Below are positions 15,520 through 22,586 of a stretch of DNA of 32,094 bases, piece by piece. The translations under genes and the position numbers were made by a program. Numbering within the stretch: position 1 is the stretch's first letter; each line of letters opens with the position of its first letter. The notes under the pieces are model-generated. The model did not search any database, was not told where the DNA came from, and worked only from the letters and a program-made list of their open reading frames with translations. This stretch comes from Planctomycetota bacterium. Its GTDB lineage: Bacteria; Planctomycetota; Phycisphaerae; WQYP01. Where the stretch lies: the NCBI GenBank assembly GCA_021818445.1, contig JAKAEB010000045.1:1-32094 (forward strand). Reading direction: 5' to 3'.

Positions 15520-16374
15520 ATGAAGTTCACACCTCGGCGATCGTTCTGGTTCCTTTTCACCGCCGCCATCATCTCGGCTCTGATTTCCGCCCGTCAGCCC
15601 GGTGCCATCCGGCCACCGCGCAATGCCGTCGCCAGCGTTCTGCAGGTGCTGATGGAACCCGTCTCATGGACTTTCACCCGCGCGCAATCCATGCTTGATT
15701 CCGTATTAACCTTTCACCCCACACCCGACCGGCAATTGAACCGCCTCACTGCCCACTATGACCGCATCATCACACTGCTGCGCACCCGCATCGAGGTGCT
15801 GCAAAATCTGCTCCATCAAACGCATCTACTTGAAAGCACATTTCCCGGCATCCAACCCGGCACCCTGATGGCCGCCAATGTTGATGGCTTTTCGTCAGCA
15901 GGCACTGATACGATGTGGCTTGATCGAGGATATGCTACAGATCGATCTTTGAAAAACGGCGATCCTGTGCTCGCCCATCTTTCACTTGTGGGGAGAGTTA
16001 CCTCTGTCGGGCCGCAAACCTGCCGCGTTACCCTGCTCACTGCCCCTGCCATGAAGGAGACGGCCAAAATTGTCCGCATCAGCAATGGGGTGGAGCATGT
16101 CATCAGCCGCGATTGTCTGGTCGTCGGCTCCGGTTTGGGCACTATGCGCTGTCAGTTGGATCAATCCATTGGCAGCATTCGTCCGCAAAAAGGTGATCTG
16201 GTTGTGCTAAGCGATTCCGATTGGCCCGGCGTCATCAACGGCATCGCACTGGGTACTGTAACGTCTGTCGCCGCATCCCATCGAACATCGCTCCGATGGA
16301 GTCTGGACATCGCGCCCGTGTGCAAAATGCCGCTTGTGCACCACGCCGTCATCCTTCTGGCCACGCGTCCCTGA
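15520..16374 (+). CDS. mreC: Rod-shape-determining protein MreC
   Basis: The 284-residue protein has a short cytoplasmic head, one membrane helix at about residues 8-25 (SFWFLFTAAIISALISARQ), a helical region with the usual RLTAHYDRIITLLRTRIEVL pattern (about 70-105) and then the two beta domains of MreC from about 110. Family-like elements are DRGYATDRSLKNGDPVLA, LVGRVTSVGPQTCRVTLLTA and a closing beta segment ending HHAVILLATRP. In rod systems MreC couples MreB to the wall-synthesis enzymes in the periplasm. ATG at 15520 lies 5 nt after GAGG (15511-15514). No mreD follows; the next gene is convergent, with its stop 3 nt away. Confidence 0.88.
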   Translation: MKFTPRRSFWFLFTAAIISALISARQPGAIRPPRNAVASVLQVLMEPVSWTFTRAQSMLDSVLTFHPTPDRQLNRLTAHYDRIITLLRTRIEVLQNLLHQTHLLESTFPGIQPGTLMAANVDGFSSAGTDTMWLDRGYATDRSLKNGDPVLAHLSLVGRVTSVGPQTCRVTLLTAPAMKETAKIVRISNGVEHVISRDCLVVGSGLGTMRCQLDQSIGSIRPQKGDLVVLSDSDWPGVINGIALGTVTSVAASHRTSLRWSLDIAPVCKMPLVHHAVILLATRP

Positions 16375-16377
16375 TAA

Positions 16378-17835
16378 CTATTTGATAAAATATAAATACA
16401 CTCGGCCCGCCAGCGCCACGACCAGAAAAAATGTGATGGCCCATCGCCATATTTGCGCATGGCGATGCAGCCGCCGCTCCATATGCGGGGAGAAACTCAG
16501 CGTGTACAGGCTCGTAATACGATCCTCGATGCTCGGATGGGTTAAAGATGTGCGGTCCGTCCGGAGCATATTCTCGTCCGCCAGATTACGCAGTGCCGCT
16601 GCGCCCAACGCCGCTCCGCTTACCATCGCCTCGCGCGGCAGATGCGCCAATTCGTCCGCTTGGGTTGCGACTGTCACACCGGCCGGGGCGGATTCTGCCC
16701 ATCGTTTCGCCCAGTGACGGGCGGCAAACCAATCTGCCTGATGCTCAGAAAGCCGACTGAATTTGCCAAACGCCACGATTAGCACCATCAGACAAAACAT
16801 CGGAAACACCGACACCAGGGTCGGCCCTACCCAGCCGGAAAGCCTGCCTGCCGCGCCCATAATCGCATTGAACCACAAAACAGTAGTCATAAGCAAAAGC
16901 AGATACCACGTCGCGTGGCGGTGGTGCCCATGTCCCAGTTCATGGGCGAAAATATCTTCCACCTCTTCCGCAGAAAAATCATCCAGTACCAGATCGGTCA
17001 GCAAGATGTAGCGCAGGGGCAGAATGGTGCCTATCCACGCCGCATTGGCGACGCGGTGGTGCGTTTGAATAACACGCACGTCCGTAATCTTTATGCCATG
17101 CCGCCCGGCGGCCGCCAGCAGCCGCGTTCGCAGGTCGCCATCTTCCAGCCGGCGGGTATTGAGCACGCGTACCAGTATGTAGGGATATATCAGCCAGAAG
17201 ATGGGCACAACCAGAAGTTCGGTGATTGACCCGGAATGCCGCCACAAAAATTCCGAATGGGACCATGCCAACAGACGTTCTCTGCCATAAATAACCAGCG
17301 TGCCGAATATCATGAGCGTGAATAAAATGCCCGCCGTCACGCGCACCTGGTCAATGGCGTAACGCATTGGCGATGGCCAGGGATAAATCTTTCGCCCCAG
17401 CGCCAGGCGCTCGGTATCCCGCAAATGCCGCCACGCCGTCGCAAAACTGTATGCCCCCAACTGTATTAAAAATAGCAGGCCCACAATCAGGCCCGCATAA
17501 ATAAATGGAATGATCCAGTGCTGAGTAATAATAACCGAAGACGCGCCCAGCATGTCTCCAAAACCCATGTAATGAACGAAATAATAAAAGCCGCCAAGCA
17601 TCAGCAACTGCAGCATCATGGTTCGTTTGATAAATCGCCGGCGGATTTGGATAGCCTTGCCGCTCTCGATAGCCAGATTTCGGCTTGCATGTGATGCCAC
17701 TGCACGCGCCATGAGGTAAACGGCCACCGTTCCTGCAACCAAAGCGGAAATCAGTGGCATCCAGTGGTGGAAAACTGGCCGGGATCGGCTCGGAGGCAGA
17801 AATACCACCACATAAATAAAAAGCGCCCAGATCAT
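16378..17835 (-). CDS. Integral-membrane M48-family zinc metallopeptidase
   Basis: A 485-residue membrane protease. The zinc site is FAHELGHGHHRH (HExxH, with third-ligand Glu in RLSEHQADWFAARHW), as in HtpX and CAAX-protease Ste24. About seven hydrophobic segments surround it: three or four before the catalytic domain, two just after the HELGH helix and one at the C-terminus. The N-terminal half, with its long membrane bundle and FLIQLGAYSFATAWRHLR, resembles Ste24 more than the shorter HtpX. It probably degrades or trims membrane proteins; the substrate is unknown. It is convergent with mreC and has its own upstream promoter (17892-17920). Confidence 0.88.
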   Translation of the reverse strand: MIWALFIYVVVFLPPSRSRPVFHHWMPLISALVAGTVAVYLMARAVASHASRNLAIESGKAIQIRRRFIKRTMMLQLLMLGGFYYFVHYMGFGDMLGASSVIITQHWIIPFIYAGLIVGLLFLIQLGAYSFATAWRHLRDTERLALGRKIYPWPSPMRYAIDQVRVTAGILFTLMIFGTLVIYGRERLLAWSHSEFLWRHSGSITELLVVPIFWLIYPYILVRVLNTRRLEDGDLRTRLLAAAGRHGIKITDVRVIQTHHRVANAAWIGTILPLRYILLTDLVLDDFSAEEVEDIFAHELGHGHHRHATWYLLLLMTTVLWFNAIMGAAGRLSGWVGPTLVSVFPMFCLMVLIVAFGKFSRLSEHQADWFAARHWAKRWAESAPAGVTVATQADELAHLPREAMVSGAALGAAALRNLADENMLRTDRTSLTHPSIEDRITSLYTLSFSPHMERRLHRHAQIWRWAITFFLVVALAGRVYLYFIK

Positions 17836-17891
17836 GGCGGTAATTTAACCGGCAAAGGCCCTTCCGGGTATCCGGATGGCAGGCACCATTT

Positions 17892-17920
17892 ATTCTAAAT
17901 CCGATGGAGGGCGTTCTCAT
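17892..17920 (-). promoter_or_regulatory. Promoter of the M48 peptidase gene
   Basis: On the minus strand, ATGAGA (17920-17915, 4 of 6) and TAGAAT (17897-17892, 5 of 6) are 17 bp apart. The start point near 17885 leaves a leader of about 50 nt before the ATG at 17835. Confidence 0.4.
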
Positions 17921-17973
17921 ACGGGAATGCATCATGACGAAAGCGGGCCGCAATAGAGCCTCTCACGCCCCCG

Positions 17974-20256
17974 TCACCGCTTGTGCCGCTTTAATTGCGA
18001 TTCCAACAGGCGGATCATCGCCTTGATTGACGCTATGTGCCGGGCAGAAATTCGCGTAACTTCCGTCGTAGGCAGGTCGTCATTTAGCCTGATGGCCAGC
18101 TTCAACTCGGCAATACGCTCCGGTAATGTCAGACCGCTGGCGGGTGTCATCGCCAGTGGAATCCGCACGCGCGCATCGGCGGTATTAAGGTGCAATAGCC
18201 GCAGTGTGACGCTTCGCGGGTTTTGCCCCAGTTGCTCCATGACCGATATTTTACGTTCCAGCCACGCCGGCGAACGGCGATCAAACCGGAGGATGTGGTC
18301 GATATCCGCCAGCGCACGGTGCAGGTGGCCGCCAACCATGTCTTTTTTATACGCCGCGGCATACGCCTTAGTATCCCAGGCAAAATGCTCGCCAACGACC
18401 GGCGTAATAACGCCAACCACCAACGCCAGCGATGCCGCAACCAATCCCGCCCCCCATACGCGGGCGAGGATATCTTTCCAATCGGTGACTCTTCCCAATG
18501 TGCCGCGGCTCTCGGCCACGCCTGAACCCGCCCCCGGCGACTGCAATCTCGTCGCTTGCCGCCGGTTGCCCCCGGAACTGAATCGATCGGTGCCGGAAGG
18601 TTTTGAATTAATGGAATCCGCCGCCACGCATTGTTCGTCCAGTGGGTGGGCCAGCGCCAAAACGGCCCAGAAGAGCATGGCAACGCATCCCGTCACCAGC
18701 GCCAAGTTGATCTGGTCATAAAGCAGCATGCCGGCGGCCCCCACGGCCAAAGCTATTTCAATCTTGCGGCGATATCGGCTTGCGATGCATGTAAAGAGCT
18801 GGCACACCATGGCCATGGCGATGATGGTTATGGCGGCATAAACCGCCGAAAGTTCAAGGATATAAGGTACAGCCTTGCCGGCCCCGATGCTGCGGCTCAG
18901 GCCGTCGCCCAGCCACCATATGCAGGCAAAGCCGATTATCAGTCCCATGGGCGGCGTGCGGTGGGTCTGATCACTCTGCGCCGGGCGGAAAAATACGCGG
19001 TAGAATGACAGACCGACAAGCAATATAAAAATAAGCGCCGCCGGAACGCCCAACTCTGCCGCGATGCGTACAAAAACATTATGCGGGTCCTTGACATCCT
19101 CCGGCGCACTGGGCCATTTGTACCGCGTGTAATAGTAACCGAAATTATTAAGACCCACTCCATGCCAAATATGATGAGCGATAATCCCCATGGCACCGTT
19201 CCAGTATTGCCACCGAAACAGCAGGTCTTTCGTCGGCAGGCCATGGAAGGCAACCCCATAGGCCACCAACGCACCGGCACCAATCGCAGCGAACAAAACC
19301 AGGAGCCAGAACAATCGGTGCCGCAGACGCTCCACGTATGGTGCCCCCGCCAACCCCGCCAGCAGGGCACCCGCGCACAGCACGGTGGCAGCTATTGAGC
19401 CTTTGCTGCGGGTAAAATACAGCACGCAGAATTCCGCCAGCAGCACGATACCGGCAAAAACTGATCCAATGACGACCGTGTGGCGGGTGGTGCTGGCAAC
19501 CACTTTCTGGGCCTCTGCAGCGCCCCGTATCGCTTTGCGCTCTGTGGTACTACCCGGTGCGGGCCGATGCCGCGCCCAGTGGCGCCATGTCAGCGCCAAC
19601 ATCAGGTTCAGCAGGATCAGCGGGATCAACGCCTCGCCAAACTGGTCGTTGTCAGAGCCGAAGCCGGTCACTTCCCGGCTTTTCAGGCGGGATATAAATA
19701 GACGTACCGACGGGCTGCCCGGTCGAATCCCGATGCTCGCCAACCAGCGGCTCGGATGATGGGAGAACTGTGCAATGGTCTGCGGTATTTCAACATAGTG
19801 CTGGTATAAACCCTTAAACGCCAGCACGGCACCGAGTGTGGCCAGTATACTGATGGCCAAGGCCCGACGATTGGCGGAATTGCATAGCAGGGCAATCGTC
19901 CAGCCGGCCAGCAGATTCATGGAAAAGTCGCAGGCACCCACCAGTGCCGCAAAATGGTTTGACGCCGCCAGTGCATCGGCGAAGGCCGCCACCGACAGAC
20001 TGGTAATGGCAAAGAGCCCGGCCCAAAGTGGCCAGCGCCGCGGCGTTTCTACCAATAATCCAATACCCGAACAAAGCATGACCAATGCGGCCGCACAGGC
20101 AATTTCCACTGCCACCGGCAGCCCGGAAAGCTGGGTGGACAGCGTGCCGATGAATCCATCATCAATCCCCTCGTTGATGGTCATGCGGTAGCAGAGCACC
20201 AATAAAATTACCAGCAACGCCGCGCGTGCAAAATGGGTGCGGGTTTGGCTGTTCAT
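17974..20256 (-). CDS. O-antigen ligase / Wzy-like membrane protein
   Basis: A 760-residue membrane protein with about 12 helices. It has the family's large periplasmic-loop signature: GVGLNNFGYYYTRYKW followed by DPHNVFVRIAAELGVPAALI, the HN-x(n)-E-x-G pattern of WaaL/Wzy proteins. Such proteins join undecaprenyl-linked glycan chains to an acceptor or to each other. The last ~130 residues are soluble and helical (ALADIDHILRFDRRSPAWLE), perhaps a degenerate TPR-like tail. The ATG at 20256 overlaps the upstream stop by 4 bp (ATGA), a sign of translational coupling, with GGAGAG about 8 nt upstream. It is the last gene of a three-gene operon with a polyprenyl-phosphate sugar transferase, so envelope polysaccharide assembly is the likely role. 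Confidence 0.85.
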   Translation of the reverse strand: MNSQTRTHFARAALLVILLVLCYRMTINEGIDDGFIGTLSTQLSGLPVAVEIACAAALVMLCSGIGLLVETPRRWPLWAGLFAITSLSVAAFADALAASNHFAALVGACDFSMNLLAGWTIALLCNSANRRALAISILATLGAVLAFKGLYQHYVEIPQTIAQFSHHPSRWLASIGIRPGSPSVRLFISRLKSREVTGFGSDNDQFGEALIPLILLNLMLALTWRHWARHRPAPGSTTERKAIRGAAEAQKVVASTTRHTVVIGSVFAGIVLLAEFCVLYFTRSKGSIAATVLCAGALLAGLAGAPYVERLRHRLFWLLVLFAAIGAGALVAYGVAFHGLPTKDLLFRWQYWNGAMGIIAHHIWHGVGLNNFGYYYTRYKWPSAPEDVKDPHNVFVRIAAELGVPAALIFILLVGLSFYRVFFRPAQSDQTHRTPPMGLIIGFACIWWLGDGLSRSIGAGKAVPYILELSAVYAAITIIAMAMVCQLFTCIASRYRRKIEIALAVGAAGMLLYDQINLALVTGCVAMLFWAVLALAHPLDEQCVAADSINSKPSGTDRFSSGGNRRQATRLQSPGAGSGVAESRGTLGRVTDWKDILARVWGAGLVAASLALVVGVITPVVGEHFAWDTKAYAAAYKKDMVGGHLHRALADIDHILRFDRRSPAWLERKISVMEQLGQNPRSVTLRLLHLNTADARVRIPLAMTPASGLTLPERIAELKLAIRLNDDLPTTEVTRISARHIASIKAMIRLLESQLKRHKR

Positions 20257-21371
20257 TTTGTGTGCTCTCCGACCCTTTCCAGAACGGCGATAATTAAAAG
20301 TATGGCAATGGTCTGGCCGCCAACCAGAATCGCCGCCGTACTGCTGACCAACGCCAGCAGCGGGGCGGAAAGCCCGCACGCCAGTGTCGCGGCATAGATC
20401 ACCATCACAGCCCCCTTTTTGCTGAAGCCGTGGCGGGTGAGGCGGTGCGAAAAATGATTGGTATCCCCCTGCATGGGGCTTCGCCCCCGGCGCAATCGGA
20501 CGATCGACACCACCAGCAGATCATAAAGGGGGATGGCGGTAACAATCAGCGGCATAAAAAGCGTATACCATCTCCCTTGACCGGAATAAAAAGTGGTTCG
20601 GATGGTCAGCGCTCCAAGGAAAAAACCCAGCACCATACTCCCCCCGTCCCCCATGAATATGCTGGCCGGCGGGAAGTTAAACACCAGAAAGCCTCCCGCT
20701 GCACCAATGTACAACAGCAGTAAACCACCGATAAAAAACTGATGGTGAATAAGGGCCGCAACCAAAAACATGCTCCCGCAGATAATGGCCACCCCGGCCG
20801 ACAGCCCGTCCATGTTATCCATGAAATTAAATGCATTGGTCAGCAGGACGATCCACAGCACACTGATTATTGCCGATATCCAAAAGCCGCCGGGCACAAG
20901 ATGATCAAGCGCCGTCAGAATGCGAAACCCCCCCGGCTCAATCATCTCGCCGAGGCCCACCAGCAAAGCGGCACAGACCAACTGGCCGATCAACTTGGGC
21001 ACGGCGGAAAGCGCTTTTTTGTCATCAACAAGCCCGAGCAGATGAATACCCAGCGTGCAGAGGAAAAGTATCAGCATCAACGGCCGGTCGAATAGCACCC
21101 CGGGAATGTATGTGGCAGTGGATGCCGGCAGGATATGTTCAATAAGGGGAGTATGGATAAAAAAAGTCGCGCCGTAGCCGATAAGTATCGGCAGGCCAAT
21201 CGCCCAGAATATCGCAATACCCCCACTGCGGGCGATGGGCTTATCGTGCACTTTGCGTTGTCCCGGCATGTCAATCAGGCCGATGCGGCCTGACATCCGG
21301 CGTACCAAGGCCGTGCCTGTCAGGCCAAGGAAAAAGGCTACCGCCACAACCGCCATGCCTATCTCGATCAA
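20253..21371 (-). CDS. Polyprenyl-phosphate glycosyl-1-phosphate transferase (WecA/TagO family)
   Basis: It transfers a sugar-1-phosphate (often GlcNAc) from UDP-sugar to undecaprenyl phosphate and so starts a lipid-linked glycan. The 372-residue protein has about 11 helices. PNPT motifs are visible: RKVHDKPIARSGGIAI near the N-terminus, LVDDKKALS (D116-D117), NAFNFMDNMDGLSAG (about 179-193), FMGDGGSMVLGF and HFSHRLTRHGFSKKGAV. The start TTG 21371 comes 1 nt after the DUF4416 stop and 7 nt after a GGGGGAG that lies inside that gene. Further in-frame ATGs upstream (21410, 21536) would overlap DUF4416. The stop overlaps the O-antigen-ligase start. Confidence 0.9.
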   Translation of the reverse strand: MIEIGMAVVAVAFFLGLTGTALVRRMSGRIGLIDMPGQRKVHDKPIARSGGIAIFWAIGLPILIGYGATFFIHTPLIEHILPASTATYIPGVLFDRPLMLILFLCTLGIHLLGLVDDKKALSAVPKLIGQLVCAALLVGLGEMIEPGGFRILTALDHLVPGGFWISAIISVLWIVLLTNAFNFMDNMDGLSAGVAIICGSMFLVAALIHHQFFIGGLLLLYIGAAGGFLVFNFPPASIFMGDGGSMVLGFFLGALTIRTTFYSGQGRWYTLFMPLIVTAIPLYDLLVVSIVRLRRGRSPMQGDTNHFSHRLTRHGFSKKGAVMVIYAATLACGLSAPLLALVSSTAAILVGGQTIAILLIIAVLERVGEHTK

Positions 21372-21372
21372 T

Positions 21373-21993
21373 TCAGTGCTCCCCCGGCGTCTGGCGTTTC
21401 GATGGTGCATCGGTTTCGGTGGGTCTGTCGAGTTTTTCTGTATTGGGAATGGCCATGGTAAGCTGTAATTGCCGGAAATAATATTGGCGGCATTCGGTAA
21501 AAAATTTTGTAGCCGTCGGCGTTTGATGGTCGGCATATGTCCAGGGTGAAAACCCCCACCCGGCGGCGGTCCAGTGCAGGGTGACTTCCGCGTAAACGCC
21601 TTGCTCCAGATAGATGCGGTGTCCGTGATCTTTCGTCGATGCCAGTACCACCTTGCTGCGCGTCACGTAACCCGGGTCGATATTCACAGGTCGGCGAACG
21701 GCCGAGGCCAATTGCCGGGCGAGCAAAATCTCGGACATATTAGTCTCCAACTTGCACCGAGCGAGTTGGTCGGGTGCAAAAAGGGTTGAAAATCGTACCC
21801 ATTGGCGCAGCAGATGAGGCCCCATCTCCGGCGTGTAGTATTCGGTAAAATTAAAGGCGATAGGCTCCGTGGCATAATGAATCGGTCCATACCACTGGGA
21901 AAGTTCGTTCCGCGCGGCGGCGAGTTGATCGGCATCGCCCGCCAGCAAGCCACAGAACCGCAATACCGGCAAATGAGGACTCGGAACCGCCAT
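21373..21993 (-). CDS. DUF4416 family protein
   Basis: The 206-residue product matches DUF4416 in pattern and length. It shows FCGLLAGDADQL at the start, YGPIHYATEPIAFNFTEYY, EMGPHLLRQWVRFSTL, CKLETNMSEILLAR, RRPVNIDPGYVTRSKVVLA, STKDHGHRIYLEQGVYAEVT and FSPWTYADHQTPTATKFF. It looks soluble and cytoplasmic. The biochemical role of DUF4416 is not established; it is widespread in planctomycetes and delta-type bacteria. Here it is the first gene of a tight operon with a polyprenyl-phosphate sugar transferase and an O-antigen-ligase-like protein, which suggests a link to envelope glycan synthesis. ATG 21993 is chosen because the upstream part of the frame has no family match; the ribosome binding site is weak (GGGG). 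Confidence 0.88.
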   Translation of the reverse strand: MAVPSPHLPVLRFCGLLAGDADQLAAARNELSQWYGPIHYATEPIAFNFTEYYTPEMGPHLLRQWVRFSTLFAPDQLARCKLETNMSEILLARQLASAVRRPVNIDPGYVTRSKVVLASTKDHGHRIYLEQGVYAEVTLHWTAAGWGFSPWTYADHQTPTATKFFTECRQYYFRQLQLTMAIPNTEKLDRPTETDAPSKRQTPGEH

Positions 21994-22396
21994 GGGCAAA
22001 CCCCGGATAAGCCAAAAATGGTAGGTGCGTCGCCGCCAGCCGACTCCCGGCCCGCCACCGGTAAAACCGCACCGCAAGGCAGGAAGTGTAATCGGATAAT
22101 CGCCCCAGTTCAAAAAATCGCCACGGTAGAACAGCCACTTATCTGATCGCCGCCATGCTGACGGGCTTCACTCGCCCAGGTGCATAGCTCCGGGCTTTGT
22201 AAACATGCAAAACCCGCCAGCGCCTATCGCGGCGCGTTCGCTATCCGCCAATGCACCAACCACCGGCAAGCCGGAGGCCATATAACTCCTGCGGCGGTGC
22301 AAATGGATATTTTAATTCATCGCCAAAGTGCGCGGAGGACGCGAAATAACGCCAAGTAACATATGAATGAAAGTATCAGCTGCGTACATCGGCGCA

Positions 22397-22413
22397 ATTA
22401 ACGGTTCGTTAAT
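22397..22413. promoter_or_regulatory. Inverted repeat ATTAACG-GTT-CGTTAAT
   Basis: Perfect 7-bp arms with a 3-bp spacer, about 400 bp upstream of the DUF4416 operon start and 174 bp downstream of the GH2 stop. It may be an operator for the operon; the regulator is unknown. Confidence 0.35.
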
Positions 22414-22530
22414 ACCCGTAACGGATTATTTGTTTAACCGCAGACAACGCATACAAGTGCAGATGAAATTAACAATATACCAAAACAATGACCGCACCAT
22501 TCCTGGCGATCTGGTATCTTGAAATCGATG

Positions 22531-22562
22531 GAAAAGAAAACTGCCGGGACGATCTCGGCGGC
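22531..22562 (-). terminator. Weak candidate terminator after the GH2 gene
   Basis: On the minus strand a short GCCG/CGGC stem is followed by GTTTTCTTTT, 25-50 nt after the GH2 stop. The stem is only 4 bp, so this is tentative. Confidence 0.3.
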
Positions 22563-22586
22563 TTAACATCGGCATCGTAGCAGCAT

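Larger units (their letters stand above)
21994..22586. other. Intergenic region between the GH2 gene and the DUF4416 operon
   Basis: No gene is supported. It lies downstream of the GH2 stop and upstream of the DUF4416 operon, both on the minus strand. It holds a 7-3-7 inverted repeat at 22397-22413 and a possible terminator at 22531-22562. No convincing promoter for the operon was found by eye. Confidence 0.5.
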
